This document shows positions 38,023 through 47,877 of a stretch of 64,000 nucleotides of DNA, piece by piece. Position 1 is the stretch's first letter. The number at the start of each line of letters is the position of its first letter. Below the pieces are notes generated by a model, which did no database searches, was not told where the DNA came from, and worked only from the letters and a program-made list of their open reading frames with translations. The stretch is from Hoeflea marina (GTDB lineage: Bacteria; Pseudomonadota; Alphaproteobacteria; Rhizobiales; Rhizobiaceae). Where the stretch lies: assembly GCF_003182275.1 (NCBI RefSeq), contig NZ_QGTR01000002.1, positions 248,001 through 312,000 on the forward strand. Direction: 5' to 3'. The position numbers were made by a program, and so were the translations under genes.

Positions 38023-38436
38023 TCAGAAAAAGATGCCGTGTTCGATGCGCAGCAGTTCGTCTTCGACCAGCCGCGCGCCGCTCTCCGATTCCAGTAATCC
38101 GACGGGAGCGACCCCGTTGAGCGCGGGGCAGGGGTCGCGCAGCCAGCCTTCGGCCCGGTCCCAGCCATCGAACACGTCACGCGCCAGTTCGCAGATGCGC
38201 AGCACGCGCAACACGCTGTCGCTTTCCACGACTGTCAGCATCTCGTTGTTCGCGGCGCGCCGGGCCAGCGTCCGTCGTGGCGCGACCAGTCGATAGATCT
38301 CGTCCATCGAAAAACCGAAGGCCTTGAGCGCATCGATGGATTTCGACTCAAGCCGTGCCTGACGTTGCGGCGCCGCGCGTCTTAGCAGGTCGCCCACCGC
38401 GTCCGAATCGGTAGCTTTCGGAAATGCATTGGTCAT
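38023..38436 (-). CDS. Xre/MbcA/ParS-type antitoxin
   Basis: A 137-residue antitoxin with an N-terminal helix-turn-helix-like part (residues 20-70, FGFSMDEIYRLVAPRRTLARRAANNEMLT) and a C-terminal DUF2384 toxin-binding region (VFDGWDRAEGWLRDPCPALNGVAPVGLLESESGARLVEDELLRIEHG). The final segment typically blocks the RES active site. The ATG at 38436 has GAGG 8-10 bp before it. It is encoded directly upstream of the RES toxin and probably represses the pair's promoter. Confidence 0.9.
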   Translation of the reverse strand: MTNAFPKATDSDAVGDLLRRAAPQRQARLESKSIDALKAFGFSMDEIYRLVAPRRTLARRAANNEMLTVVESDSVLRVLRICELARDVFDGWDRAEGWLRDPCPALNGVAPVGLLESESGARLVEDELLRIEHGIFF

Positions 38437-38727
38437 GACGGGGTCCTCGAACAGATCTGGCCACTTGCCCCTTAATATATGCGCATTTGGCCAAATCTTC
38501 AAGCGATGTCAAATCCCGCTTTATTCCTGCACGCCTTGTTGCTAAAAGCCGCGCCATGAAAACCTTTCGCCTGATCGGTCCGCGAATTATTGGCCCGGCC
38601 TTCGCCGCCGCTTGAAGCAAAGCGCGCGAAGGTCCGGGACCCCTGCAGCGTCTGCGACATCGGCGCGCTTTCCTGAAATATTCCTTTACATGCCGCCTGC
38701 TTGCGCGGCCAAAACACTGGTAAGACA

Positions 38728-41640
38728 ATGACCGAGACCACCCAGACGCTCGACTATTCCGCCACGCTCTATCTGCCGCAGACCGAGTTCCCGATGCGCG
38801 GCGGCCTGCCGCAGAAGGAGCCGGAAACCGTTGCCCGATGGCAGGCGAACGGCCTCTACAAGCAGCTGCGCGCCTCGGCTGCCGGACGGCCGAAATTCGT
38901 CCTCCACGACGGCCCGCCCTATGCCAACGGCAACATCCACATCGGCCACGCGCTCAACAAGATCCTCAAGGACGTCATCACCCGCTCTTTCCAGATGCGC
39001 GGCTATGATTCCAACTATGTCCCGGGCTGGGACTGCCACGGTCTTCCGATCGAGTGGAAGATCGAGGAGAAATACCGCGAGAAGGGCCTCGACAAGGACA
39101 AGGTGCCGGTCAACGAATTCCGCCAGGAGTGCCGCGACTTTGCCGCCGGCTGGATCGCCGTGCAGACCGAGGAGTTCAAGCGGCTGGGCATCGAGGGCGA
39201 CTTCGAGCATCCATACACGACGATGGCCTTCCACTCCGAGGCCCGCATCGCCGGCGAACTCCTGAAGATCGCCAGAACCGGCCAGCTCTATCGCGGCTCC
39301 AAGCCGATCATGTGGTCGGTGGTCGAGCGCACAGCACTTGCCGAGGCCGAGGTCGAGTACCAGGATTACGAGAGCGACACGATCTGGGTGAAGTTTCCGG
39401 TCAGCGGCGGCGCAGCTGCTCTGGCCGACGCATCCGTGGTCATCTGGACCACCACGCCCTGGACCATCCCCGGCAACCGCGCGATCTCGTTTTCGCCGCG
39501 CATCGCCTATGGCCTCTACGAGGTGACTGCAGCGGCCAACGATTTCGGTCCGCAGCCGGGTGAAAAACTCATCTTTGCCGATGCGCTCGCCGCCGACTGC
39601 GCCACCAAGGCCAAGATTGAATTGAAGCGCATCAATGACGTCAAGGCGTCGGATCTCGAAGGCATGACGTCAGACCACCCGTTCAAGGGTCTGGGTGGGG
39701 GCTACGATTTTGCGGTCCCCTTGATCTCCGGCGACCATGTCACCGACGACGCCGGCACCGGCTTTGTCCACACCGCGCCCGGTCACGGCCGCGAGGACTT
39801 CGAGGCCTGGATGGATGCGGCCCCGGCGCTGCGTGCCCGCGGCATCTCGACCGACATCCCCTTCACCGTCGACGACGCCGGCTACTACACCAAGGACGTG
39901 CCCGGCCTTGGCCCGGATCGCGAAGGCGGGCCTGCGCGCGTCATCGACGACAAGGGCAAGAAGGGCGACGCCAATGATTCCGTCATCAAGGCGCTGATCG
40001 GCTTCGGCCTGCTCTTTGCCCGCGGCCGCCTCAAGCACACCTATCCGCATTCCTGGCGCTCCAAGAAGCCGGTCATCTTCCGCAACACGCCGCAATGGTT
40101 CGTCTACATGGACGAGGATTTCGGCGACGGTTCGACGCTGCGCAGCCGCGCGCTGAAGGCCATCGACGACACCCGCTTCGTGCCCGCCGCCGGCCAGAAC
40201 CGCCTGCGCGCCATGATCGAGACACGGCCCGACTGGGTGCTGTCGCGCCAGCGCGCCTGGGGCGTGCCGATCTCGGTCTTCGCCGATGCCGACGGCAAGG
40301 TGCTGGTGGACGACGAGGTCAACGCCCGCATCCTAGAGGCTTTCGAGGCTGAAGGCGCCGACGCCTGGTTCGCCGAGGGCGCCCGCGAGCGCTTCCTCGG
40401 CTCGCGCGCCAACGAGCCGTGGGTGCAGGTGCGCGACATTCTCGATGTCTGGTTCGACTCGGGCTCCACCCATGTCTTCACGCTGGAAGACCGTCCGGAC
40501 CTGAAATGGCCCGCCGACGTCTATCTCGAGGGCTCCGACCAGCATCGCGGCTGGTTCCATTCCTCGCTGCTCGAAAGCTGCGCCACCCGCGGCCGCGCGC
40601 CCTACAACGCCGTCATCACCCATGGCTTCACCATGGACGAGAAGGGCGAGAAGATGTCGAAGTCGCGCGGCAACGTCGTCGCGCCCCAGGACGTGATGGC
40701 CAAGTCCGGCGCCGATATCCTGCGGCTCTGGGTGATGACCACCGACTACTGGGACGACCAGCGGCTCGGCAATTCTGTCATCCAGACCAACATCGATTCC
40801 TACCGCAAGCTCCGCAACACCATCCGCTGGATGCTCGGCACGCTCGCCCATGACGACGGCTCCGACGTGCCGGTCGCCGAAATGCCGGAACTCGAGCGGC
40901 TGATGCTGAGCCGCGTCGCCGAACTCGACGCCCTGGTGCGCAAGGGCTACGACGATTTCGACTTCAAGCGCATCACCCGGGCGCTGATCGATTTCGCCAA
41001 TATCGAGCTTTCGGCCTTCTATTTCGACGTCCGCAAGGATGCGCTCTATTGCGACGCGCCGTCGAGCAAGCGCCGCAAGGCCTCGCTGCAGGTCATCCGC
41101 ACCGTCTTCGACTGTCTGGTCACCTGGATGGCGCCGATGCTGCCGTTCACCACCGAGGAAGCCTGGCTGTCGCGCAATCCGGAGGCGGATTCGGTGCATC
41201 TCCAGCAGTTCCCGGAGATCCCCGCCGAATGGATCGACGAGAAGCTGGCGGCCAAATGGAAGAAGATCCGCACCGTGCGCCGCGTCGTCACCGGTGCGCT
41301 GGAAGTCGAGCGCCGCGAAAAGCGCATCGGCTCCTCGCTGGAGGCGGCCCCGGTCGTCCACATCACCGATCCGGAGCTGATTGCCGCGGTCAAGGACACC
41401 GATTTCGCCGAGATCTGCATCACCTCGGGTATCACCATCGTTGCAAGCGACGGCCCGGCCGATGCCTTCCGCCTGGAAGATGTCGCCACCGTCTCTGTGG
41501 TTCCCGTCGAGGCCACGGGCACCAAATGCGCCCGCTCCTGGCGCATCACCGACGACGTCGGCTCCGACCCGGACTTCCCCGACGTCTCCGCCCGCGATGC
41601 CGCCGCACTGCATGAACTGAAAGCGCTCGGTCGGATCTAG
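38728..41640 (+). CDS. ileS: Isoleucyl-tRNA synthetase
   Basis: A 970-residue class I synthetase that charges tRNA-Ile. The HIGH motif is H71-I-G-H74 ([11 protein letters not shown]), KMSKS is at about 642-646 ([10 protein letters not shown]), and an editing domain with [10 protein letters not shown] lies between. The length fits the alphaproteobacterial enzyme. The ATG at 38728 starts the conserved N-terminal [18 protein letters not shown]. No T-box or other leader was recognised in the 291-bp upstream gap. Confidence 0.97.
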   Translation: MTETTQTLDYSATLYLPQTEFPMRGGLPQKEPETVARWQANGLYKQLRASAAGRPKFVLHDGPPYANGNIHIGHALNKILKDVITRSFQMRGYDSNYVPGWDCHGLPIEWKIEEKYREKGLDKDKVPVNEFRQECRDFAAGWIAVQTEEFKRLGIEGDFEHPYTTMAFHSEARIAGELLKIARTGQLYRGSKPIMWSVVERTALAEAEVEYQDYESDTIWVKFPVSGGAAALADASVVIWTTTPWTIPGNRAISFSPRIAYGLYEVTAAANDFGPQPGEKLIFADALAADCATKAKIELKRINDVKASDLEGMTSDHPFKGLGGGYDFAVPLISGDHVTDDAGTGFVHTAPGHGREDFEAWMDAAPALRARGISTDIPFTVDDAGYYTKDVPGLGPDREGGPARVIDDKGKKGDANDSVIKALIGFGLLFARGRLKHTYPHSWRSKKPVIFRNTPQWFVYMDEDFGDGSTLRSRALKAIDDTRFVPAAGQNRLRAMIETRPDWVLSRQRAWGVPISVFADADGKVLVDDEVNARILEAFEAEGADAWFAEGARERFLGSRANEPWVQVRDILDVWFDSGSTHVFTLEDRPDLKWPADVYLEGSDQHRGWFHSSLLESCATRGRAPYNAVITHGFTMDEKGEKMSKSRGNVVAPQDVMAKSGADILRLWVMTTDYWDDQRLGNSVIQTNIDSYRKLRNTIRWMLGTLAHDDGSDVPVAEMPELERLMLSRVAELDALVRKGYDDFDFKRITRALIDFANIELSAFYFDVRKDALYCDAPSSKRRKASLQVIRTVFDCLVTWMAPMLPFTTEEAWLSRNPEADSVHLQQFPEIPAEWIDEKLAAKWKKIRTVRRVVTGALEVERREKRIGSSLEAAPVVHITDPELIAAVKDTDFAEICITSGITIVASDGPADAFRLEDVATVSVVPVEATGTKCARSWRITDDVGSDPDFPDVSARDAAALHELKALGRI

Positions 41641-41704
41641 GGCAGGTACGCGATCAAACGGGGCCGCTCGCCTGCTCGATGTCGGGTTGAGCCTGGCATT
41701 GACG

Positions 41705-41728
41705 GGGAGGGGCCGGCGCGGCCCTCCC
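41705..41728 (+). terminator. Possible terminator after ileS
   Basis: GGGAGGG pairs with CCCTCCC with inner CC/GG pairs, 64 bp after the ileS stop. No T-tract follows, so it may only be a GC-rich hairpin that aids Rho-dependent termination. Confidence 0.3.
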
Positions 41729-41903
41729 GCTTGATCCGGCCATTCCTGCTCAGGGCAGGCGGGATGTTGCCGGCCTCTCTCCGCAGCCAATTTCGCGCCT
41801 GTCATTGCAGTTGCCGGCACGATCCGTTAAAACCCTGCCTGAAAATGGCCCGAATGTGCATGCACACGGACGGCAGACGAGCTCGCGAAACGGGACTGAC
41901 CGA

Positions 41904-42575
41904 ATGACAATGAAGACTTGGTATCGCGTTGGCGTCGAGACGGGCGCGCTCATGGTGTGCGCCATGATGCTGGCCGGCTGCATGGGGCCGACCTATGGCA
42001 CCGACAAGACCTCGACCGGTCAGTTGATCGACGACATTGGCAACATCGCGTCGATCAAGCCGCAGACCGGCCCGGAGATCGCCTACCGTCCGCGCCCTGC
42101 GATCGTGCAGCCGCCCAGAGGCGCCGACCTGCCTGCCCCGCAGGCCAGCGTCTCGGAAAACAATCCGGCCTGGGTCGAAGGCCCCGAATCGACGCGCCAG
42201 CGGCTGATCGCCGAAGCCGAGGCCAATTCCAACAATCCCAATTACCGCTCGCCGCTGGCAGCACGCACCAGCACCGGGACCGACAGCGGCGGCCGTCCGC
42301 TGACCGTCGGCCGTGCCGCCGACGGACCGCCGCTTCCCGGCGCCGTCCTTTCCGAATCCAAGGCGAACGCCCAGTTCAAGGAAAACCGCAAGATCCAGCA
42401 GGGCGCCTATTCGGATCGCCGTCGCTACCTCTCCGATCCGCCGCTCACCTACCGGGCGCCGGCAGAGACCGCGCCCGTGGGCGTGCTGGGAGAGTCCGAG
42501 CGGGACAAGGAAAAGCAGCGCCTGGCAGCCGCCACCAAGAAGGGCACCGGCAAGAAGTGGTTCTGGCCCTTCTAG
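41904..42575 (+). CDS. Putative outer-membrane lipoprotein
   Basis: A 223-residue exported lipoprotein. The signal peptide ends with a lipobox MLAGC, giving acylated cysteine at about residue 27. The mature part is proline, serine and arginine rich with little predicted structure, and it ends with the basic-aromatic motif GKKWFWPF. The family is unknown to me, but homologues next to ileS occur in rhizobia as far as I recall. ATG at 41904 or the second ATG at 41910 are both possible. Confidence 0.75.
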   Translation: MTMKTWYRVGVETGALMVCAMMLAGCMGPTYGTDKTSTGQLIDDIGNIASIKPQTGPEIAYRPRPAIVQPPRGADLPAPQASVSENNPAWVEGPESTRQRLIAEAEANSNNPNYRSPLAARTSTGTDSGGRPLTVGRAADGPPLPGAVLSESKANAQFKENRKIQQGAYSDRRRYLSDPPLTYRAPAETAPVGVLGESERDKEKQRLAAATKKGTGKKWFWPF

Positions 42576-42614
42576 ACTGGTCCCGTTGCCGCCGCCGCGC
42601 CGCTCACGTGCAGC

Positions 42615-43061
42615 CTATCTGCGCTCGGCGAAAAAGTCCCTGAGCAACTGCGTTGCATCGTCTGCCGCCAGACCCGGATAGACTTCCGGCGCGTGATGGC
42701 AGGTGGGCTGGCTGAAGAAGCGCACTCCGTTGACCACGCCGCCGCCCTTTTCGTCCTCGGCGCCGAAATAGACCCGCCTCAGCCGCGCAAACGATATCGC
42801 GGCGGCGCACATCGTGCACGGCTCGAGCGTCACGTAGAGATCGGCACCGACCAGACGCTCGTCGCCGATGCGCGCGCATGCCGCGCGGATGGCCAGTATT
42901 TCGGCATGCGCAGTGACATCGTTGAGCTCGCGGGTGCGGTTCGATTCCACGGCCAGCACGGCGCCGTCAAGAACGATGACGGCCCCTACCGGCACCTCTC
43001 CGCGCAGCCCCGCCCGCCGCGCTTCCTCCAGCGCCTTATCCATATGCCCGGCTTTCTTCAT
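42615..43061 (-). CDS. tadA: tRNA-specific adenosine deaminase TadA
   Basis: A 148-residue zinc deaminase that converts A34 of tRNA-Arg(ACG) to inosine. Zinc ligand H52 and catalytic E54 are in HAE, and cysteines C82 and C85 in PCTMC. The start at 43061 is used because the deaminase fold begins directly after it. It is divergent from the pseudouridine synthase gene and convergent with the lipoprotein gene. Confidence 0.95.
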   Translation of the reverse strand: MKKAGHMDKALEEARRAGLRGEVPVGAVIVLDGAVLAVESNRTRELNDVTAHAEILAIRAACARIGDERLVGADLYVTLEPCTMCAAAISFARLRRVYFGAEDEKGGGVVNGVRFFSQPTCHHAPEVYPGLAADDATQLLRDFFAERR

Positions 43062-43131
43062 CGTCACCACGAAATCCCTTAACCCCTGCGCTCCAACCTG
43101 ATACAGAGCGGCAAAGGCAGGCAAACAACAA

Positions 43132-44937
43132 ATGACAGACCAAGACAAGCCCAAGCGCGGCGCCAAGCCGTATTCCCCCAGCGACAGGCCGCGAAAGCCG
43201 CGATCCCCGGATGTCGAGGCGGCGCCGAAAACCGCATCCGCAGCGGTGGCTTCCGGCGAGGGCGAGGCCGGCCGGATTGCCAAGATCATGGCCCGCGCGG
43301 GCGTCGCTTCGCGCCGGGATGCCGAACGGATGGTCGAGGAAGGCCGTGTCAGGCTCAACGGCAAGCTGCTGGTATCGCCGGCAGTGGTCGTCTCGCTCTC
43401 CGACAAGATCGAGGTCGATGGCGTCGAAATCGGCGGCATCGAGCGCACCCGGCTGTGGGTCTACCACAAGCCGGCGGGCCTGGTGACCACCAACAAGGAC
43501 CCCGAGGGCCGCACCACCGTGTTCGACCGGTTGCCCCGTGATCTGCCACGGGTGCTCACCGTCGGCCGTCTCGACATCAACACCGAAGGCCTGCTGCTGC
43601 TGACCAATGACGGCGGTCTCGCCCGCACCCTCGAATTGCCGACCACCGGCTGGCTCAGGCGCTACCGTGTTCGCGCCTATGGCGACATCGACCAGGCGGC
43701 GCTCGACAAGCTCAAGGACGGCATCGCCGTCGAGGGCGTGCTCTATGGCGCCATCGAGGCGACGCTGGACCGCCAGCAGGGCCACAATGTGTGGATCACC
43801 ATGGGCCTGCGCGAAGGCAAGAACCGCGAGATCAAGAACGTGCTCGGCGCGCTTGGGCTCGAGGTCAACCGGCTCATCCGCATCTCCTTCGGCCCGTTCC
43901 AGTTGGGCGACATCCGCGAAGGCGAAGTGGTCGAGATCCGATCACGCATGCTGCGCGACCAGCTGGGTCCACGCATGATCGAGGAATCGGGGGCGAATTT
44001 TGAGGCGCCGTTGGTCGATCACACCCTGCCGCCGCCGCCCAAGCCCGCCGAAGCGGCAAAGCCGGCTGCCAAGGCCGCCAAGGCCCCGCCGGCCGAGCGC
44101 GAATGGATCTCCGCCTCCGAGACGCGTGAGCGCAACCGCGCCAAGTTCGACACCAGGCCCGACTTCAAGGGCAAGCCGGCCGGGCGTCCCGATCGTGCTT
44201 CCGCGCCGCGCGGCCGCGACGACTGGAGCGCGCGTCCCGAACGCGACGATCGCGGGCCTCGCCCCGACCGCGGCGAGCGCAAGCCCTTTGGCGACCGCGA
44301 TGCCGGCCCAGGCGCCAAACGCGCCCGTCCCGATCGCGATGCCAAGGGCTTCGACAGCCCCGGCGGCGCCGACGGCGAGCGTCCGGGCAAGCGCATGTTC
44401 ATCCAGCGCAGCCGCTCCTCCAATGTCTGGATGGCGCCCGGCGCCCGTCCGGTCAATGAGAACAAGAAGGCCGAAGGCGGCGAGGGCAAGAAGCCCGAGC
44501 GGCGAGCCCCGGGGCCGCGCGACGAGGCTCGCGACGCCACCCGCAAGGGCACGTTCCCCAAGTCGCGCGCCAAGCCGCGGCCGCTCGGCGAGGATGGCAA
44601 ACCGCAGCGCAGCTCCGCACCGCGCGCCGATGGCAAGCCGGGTTTCGGCAAGCCCGCATTCGGCAAGCCCGCATTCGGCAAGCCCTCGGGCAAGCCGACA
44701 TCGGCCCGGTCGGGTGACAAGCCGGCCTATGGCAAGCCATCGGGCAAACCCGCCTTCGCCAAGTCCGGGGACAAGCCTGGCTTCGGCAAGCCTTCGGGCA
44801 AGCCATCTTTCTCCAAGTCCGGGGAAAGGCCTTCGGGTGGACCTGGCGGCAAGCCTGCGCGCGGCGGCTCCGATGGCCCGTCGGGCAGGGGCCCAGCGGG
44901 CGGAAGCAAGGGTCGTGATGCGGATCGTCGGCGGTGA
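43132..44937 (+). CDS. rRNA pseudouridine synthase (RluB-like) with long repetitive basic tail
   Basis: A 601-residue protein. Residues 43-105 form an S4 RNA-binding domain ([21 protein letters not shown]) and 110-285 an RsuA/RluB-type catalytic domain with the active-site motif [17 protein letters not shown]. It should modify 23S rRNA. The tail from about 290 is highly charged and disordered, with a glycine/lysine/proline array of 'FGKP' and 'SGKP' units at about 500-575 (DNA 44632-44860). The catalytic part is about 270 residues, so more than half of the protein is tail. It overlaps rsmD by 20 bp. Confidence 0.92.
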   Translation: MTDQDKPKRGAKPYSPSDRPRKPRSPDVEAAPKTASAAVASGEGEAGRIAKIMARAGVASRRDAERMVEEGRVRLNGKLLVSPAVVVSLSDKIEVDGVEIGGIERTRLWVYHKPAGLVTTNKDPEGRTTVFDRLPRDLPRVLTVGRLDINTEGLLLLTNDGGLARTLELPTTGWLRRYRVRAYGDIDQAALDKLKDGIAVEGVLYGAIEATLDRQQGHNVWITMGLREGKNREIKNVLGALGLEVNRLIRISFGPFQLGDIREGEVVEIRSRMLRDQLGPRMIEESGANFEAPLVDHTLPPPPKPAEAAKPAAKAAKAPPAEREWISASETRERNRAKFDTRPDFKGKPAGRPDRASAPRGRDDWSARPERDDRGPRPDRGERKPFGDRDAGPGAKRARPDRDAKGFDSPGGADGERPGKRMFIQRSRSSNVWMAPGARPVNENKKAEGGEGKKPERRAPGPRDEARDATRKGTFPKSRAKPRPLGEDGKPQRSSAPRADGKPGFGKPAFGKPAFGKPSGKPTSARSGDKPAYGKPSGKPAFAKSGDKPGFGKPSGKPSFSKSGERPSGGPGGKPARGGSDGPSGRGPAGGSKGRDADRRR

Positions 44938-45502
44938 ATTCCGCGGCCGCAGCCTGGCTTCTCCAAAAAGCCAGGCGATCCGGCCGACCACGGACCGGAC
45001 ACGTGAAAGCCTGTTCAACATCCTGAGCCATTCCTATCCGGAGGCGCTGGACGGCGTCCGCATGCTCGATCTGTTCGCCGGCACCGGCGCGGTCGGCTTC
45101 GAGGCCTTGTCCCGCGGCGCCCGTGCGGCGCTGTTCATCGAGCAGGGCATCGAGGGGCGGGCACTGATCCAGACCTCGATCGAGGCCTTCGGCCTGCAGG
45201 GCCGCGCCAAGATATACCGCCGCGACGCCACCAGGCTCGGCTCCTCGGGCAATATGGGTCCGTTCGATTTCGTGTTCGCCGACCCGCCCTATGGCAAAGG
45301 TCTGGGCGAACTGGCGCTGGACTCGGCTGCGCGCGGCGGCTGGCTGTGCGACGGCGCGCTGGTGCTGCTCGAGGAGCGAGCCGATGCCGAACCCGTCTTC
45401 CCCGCGGGCTTCACGCTTCTGGACGTTCGCGTTTTCGGCGATACGCGGATCTGGTTTTTGCGTTATGCTGCGGCACAGCAAACGGGCGCGGTCGCGGGCT
45501 GA
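44918..45502 (+). CDS. rsmD: 16S rRNA (guanine-966-N2)-methyltransferase RsmD
   Basis: A 194-residue SAM-dependent methyltransferase that modifies G966 of 16S rRNA. The start [26 protein letters not shown], the SAM loop [18 protein letters not shown] and the catalytic DPPY in FADPPYGKG are present. The first 20 bp overlap the end of the pseudouridine synthase gene, so translation is coupled. Confidence 0.95.
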   Translation: MRIVGGEFRGRSLASPKSQAIRPTTDRTRESLFNILSHSYPEALDGVRMLDLFAGTGAVGFEALSRGARAALFIEQGIEGRALIQTSIEAFGLQGRAKIYRRDATRLGSSGNMGPFDFVFADPPYGKGLGELALDSAARGGWLCDGALVLLEERADAEPVFPAGFTLLDVRVFGDTRIWFLRYAAAQQTGAVAG

Positions 45503-45525
45503 CCCGCCCTGATGGAGGATCGGAC

Positions 45526-46449
45526 ATGGCGGTTGGCAGCGGTACTGCAATTGAGGTCGACACTCCGGCGCCAGTGACTCCGCTCCGCCGCGGCGGCTCC
45601 GAGCCGAGCGTGGCGGTGGCCTTCGGCGGCGGTGGAGCCCGCGGTCTCGCCCATATCCATGTCATCGAGACGCTCAATGAAATGGGCATTGTGCCCGCGG
45701 CCATTTCCGGCTCGTCGATTGGCGCCATGATGGGCGCGGCCATGGCCTCGGGGATGAGCGGCGCTGAAATTCGCGATCATACCCTTGCCTTCATCGGCCG
45801 CCCGAGTTCCGCGATCGGCCGCATGTGGAAGGCCCGCCCCCCAACGGTCAAGGCGGCGATGGAAGGCGGCTGGCGGCTTGGCCAGTTCAACATCGAGCGC
45901 ATCGTCGCCGCCTTCCTGCCCGAAGGGGTAGCCGAGACCTTCGAGGACCTGGAGATCCCGACCCGCATTGTTGTCACCGACTACTACAATCACTGCGAGG
46001 TGGTCTGCGACAGCGGAAACCTGCGCAGCGCCGTGGCCGCTTCGGCGGCGATCCCTGCCATCTTCTGCCCGGTCCGCCGCGACGACCGGCTGCTCATCGA
46101 TGGCGGCATCTTCAATCCTGTGCCGTTCGATCATCTCGGAGGCCTCGCGGACATCATCATCGGCATAGATGTCGTGGGTCTGCCCTCGGGCGAGCCGGGC
46201 AGCATGCCTTCGACCATGGACCTGATGTTCGGCGCCAGCCAGTTGATGATGCAGTCGATCATCGACATGAAGCGCAAGGCCCACCCGCCGCACATCTTCC
46301 TGCGCCCGGAAGTGCATCAGTACCGGGTGATGGATTTCCTCAAGGTCAAGGAAATCCTCGCCGGCTCCGCCGGCATCCGCGAACAGCTCAAGCGCGATCT
46401 CGACGCCGCCTTCGCCTTCCATGACGGTAGCGCCCGCCAGGAGGTCTGA
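45526..46449 (+). CDS. Patatin-like phospholipase family protein
   Basis: A 307-residue serine hydrolase of the patatin fold. The oxyanion loop GGGGARG (34-40), nucleophile S64 in GSSIG and catalytic D192 in DGGIF are all present, so it should be an active lipid acyl hydrolase. There is no signal peptide or membrane segment; it is probably cytoplasmic or membrane-associated. GGAGG at 45514-45518 precedes the ATG. It follows rsmD by 23 bp. Confidence 0.93.
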   Translation: MAVGSGTAIEVDTPAPVTPLRRGGSEPSVAVAFGGGGARGLAHIHVIETLNEMGIVPAAISGSSIGAMMGAAMASGMSGAEIRDHTLAFIGRPSSAIGRMWKARPPTVKAAMEGGWRLGQFNIERIVAAFLPEGVAETFEDLEIPTRIVVTDYYNHCEVVCDSGNLRSAVAASAAIPAIFCPVRRDDRLLIDGGIFNPVPFDHLGGLADIIIGIDVVGLPSGEPGSMPSTMDLMFGASQLMMQSIIDMKRKAHPPHIFLRPEVHQYRVMDFLKVKEILAGSAGIREQLKRDLDAAFAFHDGSARQEV

Positions 46450-46489
46450 CCGGCCGCCGTCCGTTGGCGTCGCAGGACAATGCGGCAAA

Positions 46490-46536
46490 TCAAAAGCTTG
46501 GAGCGCGTCTGCGATTCTGAGAAAAGCAGAAGCGCT
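46490..46536 (-). repeat. Hairpin element abutting the GFA gene stop, related to the dispersed repeat
   Basis: AGCGCGTCTGC (46502-46512) and GCAGAAGCGCT (46526-46536) pair at 10 of 11 positions around a 13-nt loop; the hairpin directly touches the GFA stop codon (46537-46539). Read on the minus strand, TAAAGC, a GC-rich stem, then AGCTTTTGATTT resembles the order TAAAGC, stem, AGCTCTTTGATTT of the complete repeat at 37488-37588. It is likely a diverged half-copy. It can also act as terminator between the convergent patatin and GFA genes. Confidence 0.5.
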
Positions 46537-46953
46537 TTAGCCGGGCGGCATGCGCTCGAATGCCGGCAACGCGGCATCGAGCCGATCCCACGCCGGGCCG
46601 GAGGATGTGTAGGTTACAGCCTGCGGGGTGAAGCGGCCAGGATCGTCCAGGCTGGCCGCAGTGACCGAAAACAGCTCCGGCATGGCCGCGAAGGTCAGGT
46701 GGACGGGTGTGCCGCAGGTCGGACAGAAGCCGTGTATCTTCTGGTTGCCGCTGTCGCCCGCGACCCGGAAGCTGGTGGCTTCGCCGGTGACGGTCACATC
46801 GGCCCGCCGGGGGAATGTCAGGTAGGACCCGTGCCCGGTGCCGCTGCGCCTCTGGCAGTCGCGGCACTGACAATGGTTCTGGAAGATCGGCTCGCTGCTT
46901 GTCTCATAGCGGATGGCGCCGCATGCGCAGCCGCCGCTGTAGGTGTTGGGCAT
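46537..46953 (-). CDS. GFA family protein
   Basis: A 138-residue zinc-binding protein of the GFA (glutathione-dependent formaldehyde-activating) family: first cysteine pair CACG (10-13), then HCQCRDCQRRSG and CPTCGTP motifs that complete the zinc sites. Most family members have no proven activity; binding of glutathione adducts is only assumed. The gene is downstream of, and on the same strand as, the SRPBCC gene (42 bp), so it may belong to the ArsR-SRPBCC unit. Confidence 0.93.
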   Translation of the reverse strand: MPNTYSGGCACGAIRYETSSEPIFQNHCQCRDCQRRSGTGHGSYLTFPRRADVTVTGEATSFRVAGDSGNQKIHGFCPTCGTPVHLTFAAMPELFSVTAASLDDPGRFTPQAVTYTSSGPAWDRLDAALPAFERMPPG

Positions 46954-46995
46954 GGTCTGGTCCTGCTCCGGGATCTGTTGATGGGTCGAAAGCGG

Positions 46996-47460
46996 TCAGG
47001 CTGATTTTGGCTTGGCGAAGACATCGATGCCGCTGCCGGTTTCCAGGAATGATTTGAGGCTCGACAGCACGGCCGGCCAGCCCTTGCTGACGCCGTTGGC
47101 CATTCCGCTGCCGGCTTCGAGTTCGTCATGGCTGACGGTGAGCCGCACCATGCTGTCGTATTCGATGATGTCGAACGTCACCCGGCTGTAGCTGTCCGGA
47201 TCGGAGGCCTGCGAGGCATTCGCCCAGCTGATGACGAGGCGCGTCGGCGGCAAGATCTCGATGACCTTTCCGACCAGTTCGACGGTCCGCTCGTCATTGT
47301 CGCGGACATGTTCCCAACCCGATCCGACTTTCCAGTCGGAGACGTTTTCGTGCCCCCAGTAGCGCCTGGCGAGATCCGGTTTCGTGATCGCCTCGAACAC
47401 CTTCTGCGGCGTTGCGCGAATATAGGTTACATAGACAAAGCTGGTGGTCTGTCTGGTCAT
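46996..47460 (-). CDS. SRPBCC/AHSA1 family protein
   Basis: A 154-residue START-like protein of the AHSA1 (Aha1-type) family: SFVYVTYIRATPQKVFEAIT start, WKVGSGWEHV and a final helix. Such proteins paired with ArsR regulators are widespread and of unsettled function, probably ligand binding. The ATG at 47460 is favoured because GGAG lies 7 bp upstream; the ATG at 47466 is too close to it. It follows the ArsR gene by 2 bp. Confidence 0.9.
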   Translation of the reverse strand: MTRQTTSFVYVTYIRATPQKVFEAITKPDLARRYWGHENVSDWKVGSGWEHVRDNDERTVELVGKVIEILPPTRLVISWANASQASDPDSYSRVTFDIIEYDSMVRLTVSHDELEAGSGMANGVSKGWPAVLSSLKSFLETGSGIDVFAKPKSA

Positions 47461-47462
47461 GG

Positions 47463-47777
47463 TCATTCTCCTTCGAGTTCCTGTTTAAGATCGTGCAGCA
47501 GGCTCAGGCGCCGATGCTCGAACTTCTTCACCCAGCGTTCGTAGACATCGTGCAGCGGCACCGGATTGATGAAATGCAGCTTTTCGCGGCCGTGCCTGAC
47601 CGTGCTCACCAGGTTGGCGGCCTCAAGGATGCCAAGGTGTTGCGTCGCCGATTGCCGGGCCATGTCGAGATGATCGCAGAGCTGGCCGAGCGTCTGCCCG
47701 TTCTTCTCGCAGAGCATGTCCAGAAGCCGCCTGCGGGTGGGATCGGCCAATGCTTTGAAAACCTTGTCAGCGTCCAT
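47463..47777 (-). CDS. ArsR family transcription regulator
   Basis: A 104-residue winged-helix regulator of the ArsR/SmtB type: VFKALADPTRRRLLDML, then recognition helix HLDMARQSATQHLGILEAANLV. No metal-binding CxC is present, so it is of the subgroup that partners SRPBCC proteins. ATG at 47777 is used; a GTG at 47786 is possible. It is followed by the SRPBCC gene and probably controls it. Confidence 0.92.
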   Translation of the reverse strand: MDADKVFKALADPTRRRLLDMLCEKNGQTLGQLCDHLDMARQSATQHLGILEAANLVSTVRHGREKLHFINPVPLHDVYERWVKKFEHRRLSLLHDLKQELEGE

Positions 47778-47877
47778 CGTTCTCACTCGGTGCAGGCATA
47801 TAATATGCAGGTAAATACCTGCATGTCAACTCAGGGCAATGGACCGGCCGACGGCGCCTGACAGGTCGATGTCTGGT

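Noticed and set aside
40333-41820. Antisense frame of 495 codons within ileS
   Set aside because: Shadow of ileS third-position GC; no family features.
43942-45021. Antisense frame over the repetitive tail of the pseudouridine synthase
   Set aside because: The regular pattern only reflects the tail repeats on the other strand.
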